From Streptomyces silvae (GTDB lineage Bacteria > Actinomycetota > Actinomycetes > Streptomycetales > Streptomycetaceae): a stretch of DNA of 38,306 nucleotides. The notes below the pieces were generated by a model. It made no database searches. It saw only the letters and a list, made by a program, of their open reading frames with translations, and was not told the DNA's origin. Location of the stretch: assembly GCF_016745505.1 (NCBI RefSeq), contig NZ_JAERUC010000164.1, positions 1 through 38,306 on the forward strand, written 5' to 3'. The position numbers and the translations under genes were made by a program. This document shows positions 30,601-38,306 of this stretch, piece after piece. How positions within the stretch are numbered: the stretch's first letter is position 1; each line of letters starts with the position of its first letter.

Positions 30601-32063
30601 CTACCGAGGTTGCACCCGACTCGCCACCCACACCCCCACCAGCGCCACCGCCGCCATCGGCAGGAACACCACCGTGAAGGCCCCGGGGTGCGCCGTGGCC
30701 GTACCGCTTCCCACGGCCCCATGGGCGGCCGCGCCCACCGAGCCGCCGCCGAGCGCGGCGAAGGCGGCGCCACCGGCGGCGAGCAGCAGCGCGTTGGACA
30801 GGCCGTCCGAGATCTGGAGGGCGGCCGAGTTGGCCCCCGCCTCCTGCGGGGCCGACAGCTTCAGCAGCAGCACACTCGTCGACGCGATCACCATGCCCAT
30901 GCCGAAGCATCCGACACCCCAGACCACGGCGAGCGTCCACACCGGCACGGACTCGATCAGCACGGCGGCGCGGCGAGGATCGACAGCGTCACGAGCACCA
31001 TGCCGGCGACCATGAGGGCCCCCCGGTGCGGCTCCAGCCGGGGCCGGGCCAGTACGTACGAGCCGAGGGCCCAGGTCAGGCCACCGGCGGCCAGGGAGAG
31101 GCCGGCCAGGGTCGGGGAGAGGCCGCGCTGGGTCACGAGCATCAGCGGGACGAAGGACTCCGCGACGATGAACGAGCCGGCCGACATCCCCCGCAGCAGG
31201 ATCACCGCGGGCAGCCCCCGCGCCGCCCGTACGGTCCCCGGCGGCAGCAGCCCGCGCACGGCGGGCACGAGCAGCGCGGCACCGGCCAGCGCAGGGACCA
31301 GGGACAGCCACCGGAGCTCCTGTCCGGCGTACTGGAGCAGCCCGGCGCCCGCCGAGATCCCGAGCGCGAGCCGAATGCGGCGCCGGTCGAACGGCTCGGC
31401 CGCCGCCTCCGCGTCCGCGGCCCCTCCCGCCATCCGCCGGATCGCGGGGAGCGCGAGGCCCAGCGGCAGGAGGATGAGGACCGGGATGCCGACGAAGACC
31501 CAGCGCCACCCGAGGTGCTCGGTCACGGTCCCCGAGGCCAGCGGGCCGACGACGGACGGGACGATCCAGGCCGCCGAGAAGCCGGCCATGATGCCCGGCC
31601 GGATCCGCTCCGGGTAGGCCCGCCCGATGACGACGTACAGCGCCACGATGACGAGCCCGCCACCGACGCCCTGGACGGCCCGCCCCAGGATGAACGTCCA
31701 CATGTTCGCAGCGGTCCCGGAGAGCAGCAGCCCCGCCCCGAAGGCCCCGATCCCGGTGGCGAGCGGGGCGAGGGGCCCGCGCCGGTCGGCCCACTGCCCG
31801 GAGAGGACCATGGCGAAGAGGCTGGTGGTGAAGTACGCGGAGAACGCGAACGCGTAGAGCGGGATGCCGTGCAGCTCACGGGCCGCGACCGGCATCGCCG
31901 TACCGACGGCGGTCGCCTCGAAGGCGATGAGCAGGACGACGGAGACGATGCCGATGCTGAGTGCCCGGTAGGTCCGCCCGAGGACGCCTTCCGCCGGCTC
32001 GGCGACGGAGGTCTCGACTATGGCGGCGGTGACCTCGGCGTCACTGGGTTCCAGGGCAGTCAT
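30601..32063 (-). pseudogene. MFS transporter broken by a -1 frameshift
   Basis: A predicted 487-residue MFS permease. The first about 365 residues read in one frame (VVLLIAFEATAVGTAMPVAARELHG, QWADRRGPLAPLATGIGAF, LGRAVQGVGGGLVIVALYV, MSAGSFIVAESFVPLML, LVTLSILAA) and end at a stop at 30957. The remaining about 120 residues (VLIESVPVWTLAVVWGVGCFGMG, LKLSAPQEAGANSAALQ to the C-terminus) are in the next frame. The junction is in GCGGCGCGGCG at about 30962-30975, with one base missing. Both parts look functional, so a sequencing error or recent mutation is likely. The start ATG 32063 was chosen at the predicted cytoplasmic N-terminus; the frame stays open to 32249. It is upstream of the antitoxin gene by 46 nt. 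Confidence 0.86.
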
Positions 32064-32249
32064 GAGCCCCAGAGTAAGGGCCACACCCCCGGATGACCCC
32101 TGTCGGTGGGCGGTATCCGGCTGGTCCCTTCGTCGTAGGCCCGTGGACTGTTTCATGAACGCGGCATGGCAGTCACGTTGCGGCCCGCCCGCATCCCTTG
32201 GCCGGGCCCCGGCGGGCCCGTACGGTCGACAGCAGATCAAGAAACGCAC

Positions 32250-32324
32250 GGCCGTGTGCCCGAGAGGTTCAGGGGCTCGACTGCAACTCGAGTTACACCG
32301 GTTCGAATCCGGTCACGGCCTCCA
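32250..32324 (+). tRNA. tRNA-Cys (anticodon GCA)
   Basis: A 75-nt cloverleaf with encoded CCA. Acceptor GGCCGTG (32250-32256) pairs with CACGGCC (32314-32320), discriminator T at 32321, CCA at 32322-32324. The D arm has a CCC/GGG core, with the GG of the D loop at 32266-32267. The anticodon stem CTCGA/TCGAG (32276-32280, 32288-32292) encloses loop CTGCAAC with anticodon GCA at 32283-32285. The T arm is ACCGG-TTCGAAT-CCGGT. U73 and anticodon GCA are cysteine identity elements. Followed 16 nt later by a strong hairpin. Confidence 0.93.
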
Positions 32325-32340
32325 CGCGGGAGAACCCGAA

Positions 32341-32379
32341 AGGAACGGCCGCCCCCATGGCGCGGGGGCGGCCGTTCCT
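32341..32379 (+). terminator. Terminator after tRNA-Cys
   Basis: Perfect 16-bp stem (AGGAACGGCCGCCCCC at 32341-32356, complement at 32364-32379) with a 7-nt loop, 16 nt after the tRNA 3' end. Confidence 0.85.
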
Positions 32380-32424
32380 GCGTGCCGCCGTGGTGTCACC
32401 CTTGGCAGGGGGACTCCGGGACCG

Positions 32425-32863
32425 CTACTTCGGCGTGAGCACGGGAGTCTTCGGCAGACCGCCATTGTTCTGGCAATCGGGTTCCTTCACCGGCTGGAGC
32501 GCCATGGCGTGGAGGATCGTCATGTTGCGGTACTCACGCGTGTCAGGCGCGTCGCTCTCCCGCGCCCGAAACCGCCCTGGATCCGGAGCGGCGTCTTGTC
32601 CGAACCGTCCAACTGCGGACTCACGCATGCGAAGTAGAGCGATGCGCCACCCCGCCTGGCAGAAGACTGCACACCCATGGTGGCATCGCCGCCGTCGGAC
32701 CGGCGAATAGACCGCCGCACACCTCATCGGCCCCGACGAATTGGGCGGGCTCCTCCTCCCCGGCGCCGCATGCCACTCCACCGGCACCCAGAACCAGGGC
32801 CACCCCCACAGCCGTCAGCAACCGCCGCACCCTCGCGTCTCGCGTTCGGTTCAACCCATCCAC
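32425..32863 (-). pseudogene. Decayed lipoprotein gene spread over three frames
   Basis: The remains of a Streptomyces lipoprotein. The start (from GTG at 32863) gives a signal peptide and lipobox-like GAGGVACG, followed by VGADEVCGGLF, typical of small cell-envelope lipoproteins. A middle block in another frame reads ASLYFACVSPQLDGSDKTPLRI, and the C-terminal block in a third frame reads ESDAPDTREYRNMTILHAMAL and NNGGLPKTPVLTPK, ending at the stop at 32425. At least two frameshifts are needed and a central part of about 100 residues seems missing compared with family size. Unlike the two clean frameshifts elsewhere in the window, this has multiple lesions, so it looks like a true relic. It is on the same strand as the intact lipoprotein downstream of the DUF6571 gene, perhaps an old duplicate. 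Confidence 0.62.
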
Positions 32864-33004
32864 CCATTCACCACTGTTGGCCCGCCGACAGTGCCATGCG
32901 CAGCTGGGTGATCCTGGTCGTGAATCCGCGAACCAGGGGGTCTTCTTCATGTCAGCCGCTGCAGTTGTTCGTCCAGTCCTCTGTCAGGTCGGACTGCTCG
33001 CTGT

Positions 33005-33562
33005 TCAGCCGCACCTCAACTCCTTCTGAGCGAAGGTCACGAACTGCGCTATCAGGCCGCGAAGAATGCGACGGTTCTCTGCCGCCTCGGCACCCGTGCT
33101 CGGCTGGTCATACGCATAGAGGTCCATCTCGACGTACCGGCCCGGACCGCTCTCCTCTTTCGAGGGCCCGCAATCGATGTAAGAGGCGGCCCCGTTGTAC
33201 CAGAGAATACCCTCCTCTCCAATCTTGATCGGCTCGGGTTCCGACTTCTCCCAACCACTCCAGTCGATATTCTCCCTGAAGTCGAACCGGCGAACAGAAG
33301 CCTGGAATCTTGCCGGACCGTCGATTTGCAGGGTACACGTGGCGGACTTGGAGCTCTCCGAAAGGAACTGCGGACGTATGTAGGACTGAACATCCTTCCC
33401 GGGCGGCAGGAGCGACGACACATCTTTTGATTCGAAGACATCCCAGCAGAATCGATCGGGAAGTTCCGGGACCGTCTCCACATCCTCGGAGCAGCCGGCG
33501 AGAGGCGCAACCAGTGCCGCCGACACCAACGTTCCCGCCACCGCCTTCGCGAATTTCCGCAT
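33005..33562 (-). CDS. Small lipoprotein, partner of the DUF6571-like protein
   Basis: A 185-residue secreted lipoprotein. The signal peptide MRKFAKAVAGTLVSAALVAP ends in a lipobox LAGC. The mature part is mixed alpha/beta with several Cys (FCWDVF, TCTLQI, YIDCGP, LRCG), and RYVEMDLYAYDQ in the C-terminal half. I recognise it as the kind of lipoprotein that follows DUF6571 genes in Streptomyces but know no function. Its ATG is 2 nt after the DUF6571 stop (TAG, GC, ATG), with GGGAAG inside the upstream gene as ribosome-binding site, so the two genes are translationally coupled. The base composition is noticeably lower in GC than the window's average. Confidence 0.88.
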   Translation of the reverse strand: MRKFAKAVAGTLVSAALVAPLAGCSEDVETVPELPDRFCWDVFESKDVSSLLPPGKDVQSYIRPQFLSESSKSATCTLQIDGPARFQASVRRFDFRENIDWSGWEKSEPEPIKIGEEGILWYNGAASYIDCGPSKEESGPGRYVEMDLYAYDQPSTGAEAAENRRILRGLIAQFVTFAQKELRCG

Positions 33563-33564
33563 GC

Positions 33565-35862
33565 CTACTTCCCTTTCGGATGAGAGCTATCGATCATGCC
33601 GCGCCCGATGGAGTGCGCCCCGGCGGCCTCCGTCGAGGCCGAGCCCATGTAGTCCTTGTAATCATCAGAGGTAAGCCCCGCCGCCCTGCCAGCTGCCGCG
33701 ACGGCAGCGACGGCAGCATCCTTCGTGGCACCTTCCGCACGCACATAGCCGTCCAATGCCTCCTGGCGACCCTCTTTCGTAGAGTCGTTTTCTGCGCGCT
33801 CCAAAGCAGATTCAGTAATGTCTTCCTGCATCCACTCCACCGCGTCACCCCCAACGGGAAGCATTTCTACATATTTGGCCCCGACGGCCGAGATGATGCG
33901 ATTGGTCCATTTGGCATTGTCCTCAGTTGATTTGTTGTACTCGTCATCCAAGTGCGCATGCATTTCGTGCGTCGCATAGGCTCTCGCCTCGGTCATGATT
34001 CCCGCGATTTCACCTCCGGGATGAACCGCGTTACGCACCGCTTCCCCCATATCCACGTGCTTCTCAGGGTGCGTAAACACATCGCTCACGAGCGCCGTGG
34101 TGTAAGCCTGCTGCGCGTTGGTGATCGCACCGTATGCCTGTGGGTCCTGGGCCACCGCACCGAGGAAACCGGCCATCTGACCCTTGTCGAACTCCGCCAG
34201 TTTCCCGAACGGCTTGATCTGGCCGGCACCGTTTTCCGCCGTGGCCTGCAAATCCGGCATGTACTCGGCGGCCATGTTGCCGAACTGCTGGGAGAGCCCG
34301 TTGAGCGGACCCGGTGGGTCGCCGGGCTTGGCGGCCACGAGCTCGGGCTCCGTACCGATCTTCTCCACGACCTGCTCCATCACTTGGGCCATGGCCTTGC
34401 TGTGAGAGACCGGTGGTGCGTCGTCGTCACCTGGCACGCGGCCGGTGACCGCCGCTTCCAGGGCGTTGCCCATGGCCGTCTGACCGGGGGTGGACTCCCC
34501 GTCGACCACAGCGTCGTACCAGTCGGCCATCGGCTTCTTGTCGAGCATGTAGTCGACCACGCCCTGCGCGTCCTTGCCCTTGATCTCGGCGTCCGACAGC
34601 GTGACGATGCCGTCCTTGTTGGTGTCCTCCCGGATTCCCTCGTTGAAGAACTCCGTGGACGCAGCAGGGTTGTTGCTCATCGCTTCCATGAGGCCGGTCA
34701 TCGGGTTGAAGCCCTTGCCGCCGGTCTCGTCGAGGTTGATGGCCATCTTCAGGTCGTGCGGCAGGTTCTGGGCCCAGATTTCCGGGTTCTTCTTGTCCAG
34801 CGCCACCATGTCGCGGCCCACCGTGGTGAGGAAGTCCTTGTCGTACGTCCCCTCCCGGAGGAGCGCGCCGAGCGCCTGGTAGCCGTAGACCTTGGTACCG
34901 ATGCCGGTGACCGCTGACACGTCCATCTCCTCCCGGCCGGCCTTCAGGAGTTGTGTGGTCCAGGTGGCATCCAGATGGTTCGGGGTCGAGGTCTGGGTGG
35001 CGAGACCCAGCATCGCCCCCATGTCGCTCTGCATGTTGCGGACCACGGCGGCCCGGTCCTGGCCGGCGGGGCCCAGCGACGTCGCGTCCAGCGACAGCTT
35101 CGTGTACGCCTCGAGAGTCCCCTCCGCGCCGAGTCTGCGGTAGAAGGCGGTGGCGAACTCGGGATCGTCGCGGTTGTCGTCGATGAGGTCTCCGAGTGCC
35201 TTGAGCGCCTTCACATTGCGGGCGGTGCCGCCCTCGCCCGTGACTGTCTTCATCAGGGCGGCGGCGCGGTCCACCTGTTCCGCGTCAAGGCTGGAGAACT
35301 TGGGCGCACTGAAGTCCTTGGCGTCCCGCACATTGGCCAGAAGGGCCCGCTTCAGCGATTCGTCGGCGTCGGAGCAGTCCTCGACGAGCCGGTCGATCCG
35401 CTTCTGCCAAGCAGCCACGGCGGTTTCCTGCTTGTGCAGAGCCTCGGGATAGCCGGGCTCGTGGCGCGCGCCGACATCGTCCTTCAGGTCGTGCCGGGGC
35501 GTCACCTTCCCCGCGGCGCTGATCAGGATTCCAGCCTTCCCCGCTTCCTCGTCCCTGATCCTGACGAGCTCATCCCGGGCGATCTTGAAGGACGTATGGG
35601 CGTCCGCGAGCAGCAGCTTGATGCCCTTGGCCTCGGCCGCCGCGTCCTCGAGCTCCTTGGCCGTCTTGGATATGAAGGGCTTGGTGACAGCCGCGTTCAC
35701 GCCGTCCCAGTCGGCCTTGTCCGCCTTAGCCTTCATACCGTTACGGGCGTCGTCGGCCAGTATCTCCAGCTTGGTGACCATCTCCGCCCAGTCATCAGCG
35801 GCAGCCTTCAACTTGCCCACAGGGGCATCGACAACGTCCGCGTACGTCAGTCCCGACTTCAC
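33565..35862 (-). CDS. Large DUF6571-like protein with WXG-type N-terminus and EF-hand-like loop
   Basis: A 765-residue protein with no signal peptide and no membrane segment. The N-terminal about 150 residues (KLKAAADDWAEMVTKLEIL, ADWDGVNAAVTKPFI) resemble the helical WXG100/LXG-like start of type VII secretion-linked proteins. The central part includes DLIDDNRDDPEFATAFYRRLGAEGT, the phrase that marks DUF6571. A dockerin/EF-hand-like loop DTNKDGIVTLSD is at residues 413-424. GTG 35862 has GGGGGAG upstream. It forms a coupled operon with the lipoprotein gene. Its role is unknown; the architecture suggests export by a type VII-like system, with the lipoprotein as a surface partner or chaperone, which is inference. 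Confidence 0.85.
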   Translation of the reverse strand: MKSGLTYADVVDAPVGKLKAAADDWAEMVTKLEILADDARNGMKAKADKADWDGVNAAVTKPFISKTAKELEDAAAEAKGIKLLLADAHTSFKIARDELVRIRDEEAGKAGILISAAGKVTPRHDLKDDVGARHEPGYPEALHKQETAVAAWQKRIDRLVEDCSDADESLKRALLANVRDAKDFSAPKFSSLDAEQVDRAAALMKTVTGEGGTARNVKALKALGDLIDDNRDDPEFATAFYRRLGAEGTLEAYTKLSLDATSLGPAGQDRAAVVRNMQSDMGAMLGLATQTSTPNHLDATWTTQLLKAGREEMDVSAVTGIGTKVYGYQALGALLREGTYDKDFLTTVGRDMVALDKKNPEIWAQNLPHDLKMAINLDETGGKGFNPMTGLMEAMSNNPAASTEFFNEGIREDTNKDGIVTLSDAEIKGKDAQGVVDYMLDKKPMADWYDAVVDGESTPGQTAMGNALEAAVTGRVPGDDDAPPVSHSKAMAQVMEQVVEKIGTEPELVAAKPGDPPGPLNGLSQQFGNMAAEYMPDLQATAENGAGQIKPFGKLAEFDKGQMAGFLGAVAQDPQAYGAITNAQQAYTTALVSDVFTHPEKHVDMGEAVRNAVHPGGEIAGIMTEARAYATHEMHAHLDDEYNKSTEDNAKWTNRIISAVGAKYVEMLPVGGDAVEWMQEDITESALERAENDSTKEGRQEALDGYVRAEGATKDAAVAAVAAAGRAAGLTSDDYKDYMGSASTEAAGAHSIGRGMIDSSHPKGK

Positions 35863-36064
35863 TTCTGCACTCCCCCGACCACCACTCCCACGACTGTCAC
35901 CAGCCTCTCACTCCCTGTGGTCGCACTGGCTCCCGGGCTGCCCAGTTGGCGGAAACCCAACTGGTACAGGGTCGGAAAAGCCCGGCCATCCCTGCATCCG
36001 GACCTCACCGCCGCCGGTACGGCGTTGCGGATGTCCGGCGCGACCAGGACTGGCGGGCGGTCGG

Positions 36065-36253
36065 TCAGCCCTTGACCGCACCCGCCACGAATGCCGTCCA
36101 CGCAGCGGGAGCGACGGCGAAGGTGGGGCCGTCGGTGACCTTGGAGTCGCGGACGTGGACGGTGTGGGGGCAGGTGGCGACCTCGACGCAGGCCCCGCCC
36201 TCGTTGTTGCTGTAGCTGGACTTGAACCAGGAAAGTCCGGGCCCGTCGCTCAC
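36065..36253 (-). CDS. DUF397 protein
   Basis: A 62-residue protein with the hallmark LSWFKSSYSNNEGGACVEVA and VHVRDSKVTDGPTFAVAPAAWTAFVAG. DUF397 proteins in actinomycetes are paired with XRE/DUF5753 regulators in the bldB-whiJ-like families that influence development and antibiotic production. GTG 36253 overlaps the XRE stop by 4 nt (GTGA), so translation is coupled. The frame is open to 36295 but the extra residues are not DUF397-like. The 202-nt gap to the DUF6571 gene (35863-36064) holds no gene that I can support. Confidence 0.9.
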   Translation of the reverse strand: MSDGPGLSWFKSSYSNNEGGACVEVATCPHTVHVRDSKVTDGPTFAVAPAAWTAFVAGAVKG

Positions 36254-37071
36254 AGTTGCCTCACCTTCGTCTCGATGGTCTCCACGGACTTCCATGGGTT
36301 GAGCGCCTGCGCCCGCAGGATGCCGAAGAGATCGAACATGTCGCCCACCTGCTCCGGCTTCGAGATCAATCTATCGCCGCCCTGCCCCTCCGCGAACAGC
36401 AATGTGCGGCCCTCCCCCGTGGACATCAACTGCATCGGTCCGTTCAACCCCGCATGCGTGTGCTGAGCCGACGGCATCACCTGCACCGTCAGGTGGTTGA
36501 AGCGCTCCACGCAGTCGAGCACGTGCCGCAGTTGCTCCTTCAGCACCTCGGGCCCGCCGAGCGTCCGGTCCAGGACCGACTCCTCGATGACGTACCCGAT
36601 GCGCGGCGGCGGCGTGCGCGACAGCACCGTCTGCCGCTCCAGCCTCGCTCCGACGTGCCGGGCGATCTCGTCCTCCGTGTACGCCGGTACGCGCGACCGG
36701 TACAGCGCGTGCACGTACGCCTCCGTCTGGAGCAGGCCCGGGATCAGCATCGTCTCGTACGCGCTGATCACCCGCGCGTTCCGCTCCAGCTTCGCCCAGT
36801 CGAGGAACTTCGGCGGGTACTTCTCCTCATCCACCAACTCGCAGCACGCCTTCAGCGCCCCGCCCGCACCGAACACCCGGTCCGCGTCGAGCAGCAGGTC
36901 GCGTGACGGGATGCGTTCGGCGCGTTCGACGGCCCCCGTCAGCGACTCCGAGATCAGCAACCGCTCCGCCGCCTCCTTCTGCGTGAAGCCCGCCCGCACC
37001 CGGTGGATGCGGATCAACTCCCCCACCAGCCGCCGCCCACGCGTCGTCTCGCCACTCGTCCCCACAGTCAT
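36250..37071 (-). CDS. XRE-family regulator with DUF5753 domain
   Basis: A 273-residue protein: an N-terminal helix-turn-helix (GELIRIHRVRAGFTQKEAAERLLISESLTGAVERAER) and a DUF5753 ligand-like domain (KFLDWAKLERNARVISAYETMLIPGLLQTEAYVHAL, to FGILRAQALNPWKSVE). This is the WhiJ-like architecture found in many copies per Streptomyces genome, each next to a DUF397 gene. The ATG at 37071 is chosen because GGGGAGGG lies about 6 nt upstream; a GTG at 37086 is in frame but sits before that site. It probably regulates its own locus together with the DUF397 partner, inferred from the family. Confidence 0.9.
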   Translation of the reverse strand: MTVGTSGETTRGRRLVGELIRIHRVRAGFTQKEAAERLLISESLTGAVERAERIPSRDLLLDADRVFGAGGALKACCELVDEEKYPPKFLDWAKLERNARVISAYETMLIPGLLQTEAYVHALYRSRVPAYTEDEIARHVGARLERQTVLSRTPPPRIGYVIEESVLDRTLGGPEVLKEQLRHVLDCVERFNHLTVQVMPSAQHTHAGLNGPMQLMSTGEGRTLLFAEGQGGDRLISKPEQVGDMFDLFGILRAQALNPWKSVETIETKVRQL

Positions 37072-37149
37072 CACCACCCTCCCCACATCGCATGGATGTG
37101 GATCGCGTCCTCCTGGTCACGCTACGCAGTCACCGCGATGCTCATAGCC

Positions 37150-37641
37150 ATGACGAGCAAGAAGCTCCCCGAATGGGTACCCGCATCGGGGCTCCAACTC
37201 CGCCTCATCGGCATCCACTTCGATGCCATCCGGCTGCGCGGCGTCCGAGGGGAGGCTGTGCTGCACCACCTAGCCACCCTCACGGACGGCGATCCGGGGC
37301 CCGTCGTGCGGGAGACCGCGGGGGCGCGGTGGACTTACTTCCTGCTGGAACCCGGCGTCAGCCAGGACTTCGACTGGCCGCAGGGCGCGAAGTGCTTCGG
37401 CCCGGCGGCCCGCGACCAGTACGTGGGGATTCCAGCAGCCCACGGCAACACGTATCCGCTGAGCTGGCGGTGCGGGCCCCCGCAGGACGGGGATTTCGTG
37501 GACGCGGAGCTGCTGTACGGACTGGTGATGGCCCAGCTCGCCCTGCCGGGTGACTGCTCAGGGGGTGCGCATCAGGTTGCGGAGGCCTGCGACGAGGGCC
37601 GGGACGTCGCGTTCGACCTCGGCCGGGGCTGCGGTCCCTGA
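37150..37641 (+). CDS. Unknown protein divergent from the XRE gene
   Basis: A 163-residue protein. The centre (QLRLIGIHFDAIRLRG, then RWTYFLLEPGVSQDFDWPQGAKCFG, DQYVGIPAAHGNTYPLSWRC) resembles small Streptomyces proteins with a primase/polymerase-like N-terminal motif often seen next to XRE regulators. I know no demonstrated function. Start at ATG 37150 is tentative, since no ribosome-binding site is visible and an ATG at 37138 is also in frame. The last 84 nt overlap the convergent gene; the final about 27 residues after LALPG look like read-through, so a stop may have been lost or shifted. Confidence 0.65.
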   Translation: MTSKKLPEWVPASGLQLRLIGIHFDAIRLRGVRGEAVLHHLATLTDGDPGPVVRETAGARWTYFLLEPGVSQDFDWPQGAKCFGPAARDQYVGIPAAHGNTYPLSWRCGPPQDGDFVDAELLYGLVMAQLALPGDCSGGAHQVAEACDEGRDVAFDLGRGCGP

Positions 37642-38306
37642 CGATTCCGCCGGCTGGTGCGTGGTCGCGCAGGGGCGGCACAGACCGTCCGGGAGCGCCT
37701 CGGCCGGGCCGGGGCGGCCGCAGTCGGTGCACTCGACCAGGAGCTCGCGTGCAGGACGAGAGGCAAGCGGGCCCGGGGCCGGCACGGGCAGGTGGGGCGG
37801 CATCTTGTCGGTGAGGCGGCGGCGTACCAGGCCGATGGGTGAGCCGATGCGCTCGGGGAGCCCGGCGGTGAGCGCCGAGGTCAGGTAGTCGGCGCTGACA
37901 CCTCGCGCGAACCATGCGGCGGCGAGCGGTTCCAGCGCGGCGCAGTCGGCGGCGGAGAGCGCCAGGCGGGGTTCGCTGCGGCCGAGTTCGGCGAGGGTGA
38001 GGTAGGCGGGGGAAGGGGTCGCGACAGCCGCTGGGGTGCCTGCGCCTGACTCCTCCTGCGGCGCCGGGGGCAGCGTAGCCAGGTTCGGGTTGGGTCGCTC
38101 CCCAGTGCGCTGCTGGGGCACGACCGCCGGCTCGGGTGCCTGCTCCGGGGCGTTGGTCGACTCGCCTGCGAGCCTGGCGGCCCACCACTCGTTGTCGTGG
38201 GCGGTGCGTGACCAGTAGGTGAGCGTCACCCACCGGCACTGGCCGTCCCCTTCGACCCGGCAGCGGACGCGGCGCAGGTGTCCGGCCACGGCGAGGGCCC
38301 GCAGCG
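37558..38306 (-). CDS. Zinc-ribbon/HTH-type Streptomyces protein, 5' end cut by the window
   Basis: The C-terminal 249 residues of a larger protein; the frame is open through base 38306. Visible parts are VRCRVEGDGQCRWVTLTYWSRTAHDNEWWA, a Pro/Thr-rich linker, a helical section (SAADCAALEPLAAAWFARGVSADYLTSAL, TAGLPERIGSPIGLVRRRL) and near the C-terminus two CxxC pairs (ECTDCG and LCRPC) that form a zinc ribbon. Homologues I recall begin with a winged-helix domain, lost here at the edge. They are common in Streptomyces accessory regions and presumed regulators. The 3' end overlaps the convergent gene by 84 nt. Confidence 0.72.
   Translation of the reverse strand, partial: LRALAVAGHLRRVRCRVEGDGQCRWVTLTYWSRTAHDNEWWAARLAGESTNAPEQAPEPAVVPQQRTGERPNPNLATLPPAPQEESGAGTPAAVATPSPAYLTLAELGRSEPRLALSAADCAALEPLAAAWFARGVSADYLTSALTAGLPERIGSPIGLVRRRLTDKMPPHLPVPAPGPLASRPARELLVECTDCGRPGPAEALPDGLCRPCATTHQPAESSGTAAPAEVERDVPALVAGLRNLMRTP

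Noticed and set aside
1..38306. CRISPR arrays, insertion sequences, prophage or biosynthetic clusters
   Set aside because: No regularly spaced repeats, transposase, integrase, phage structural genes or PKS/NRPS/terpene/RiPP enzymes were seen on either strand.

Overview
The window looks like chromosomal DNA of a Streptomyces (or a very close relative). It is strongly GC-rich with G/C-biased third codon positions, uses many GTG starts, and carries genus-typical families: an SsgA-like sporulation protein, XRE/DUF5753 with DUF397, DUF2510-RDD, DUF2017 next to ClpS, and DUF6571. From memory, the gene order from cysM to the IclR gene follows the S. coelicolor region around SCO2904-SCO2935. That is recollection, not a search.

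Layout. 0-3.6 kb: an MBL-fold hydrolase, a membrane-anchored PemK/MazF-like protein, then the sulfur-carrier cysteine pathway (mec, a 37-residue Cys-containing leader peptide, cysO, cysM). 3.6-8.9 kb: an amino-acid permease, DUF2017-clpS, and divergent NAD salvage genes (a frameshifted nicotinate phosphoribosyltransferase and nicotinamidase). 8.9-15.1 kb: a secreted M6 metalloprotease, a small membrane protein, two RDD membrane proteins and an ssgG-like gene. 15.1-20.1 kb: a GlcD-type FAD oxidase, a membrane-anchored TPR protein, 4-hydroxyphenylpyruvate dioxygenase and its divergent Lrp/AsnC regulator. 20.1-23.8 kb: a four-gene overlapping glycine-betaine-type ABC operon. 23.9-29.8 kb: an ArsR-like regulator with a clear operator, a small ORF, an MFS exporter, a Lon-type (S16) membrane protease, an IclR regulator (probably HpdR) and an SF2 helicase. 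30-32.1 kb: an RHH/Doc toxin-antitoxin pair and a frameshifted MFS transporter. 32.25 kb: tRNA-Cys(GCA) followed by a strong hairpin. 32.4-38.3 kb: an accessory-looking segment with a decayed lipoprotein gene, a DUF6571-lipoprotein operon of lower GC, an XRE-DUF397 pair, an unknown small protein and the 3' part of a zinc-ribbon/HTH-type protein cut by the window edge.

How the genes work together. CysO-thiocarboxylate, CysM and Mec make a sulfide-independent cysteine route. Here CysO carries two residues after its Gly-Gly, so Mec probably has to trim it first. A Cys-containing leader peptide upstream suggests cysteine-responsive control. The dioxygenase with its Lrp neighbour and the IclR gene 7 kb away form a tyrosine-catabolism regulatory set. 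Many genes overlap by GTGA, implying translational coupling. Two single-base frameshifts in otherwise intact genes both fall in G/C-only runs, so sequencing error must be excluded before calling them mutations.

I found no complete mobile element, no CRISPR array and no obvious biosynthetic cluster. The best candidates for new biology are the CysO tail/leader/Mec arrangement and the DUF6571-lipoprotein operon beside tRNA-Cys.
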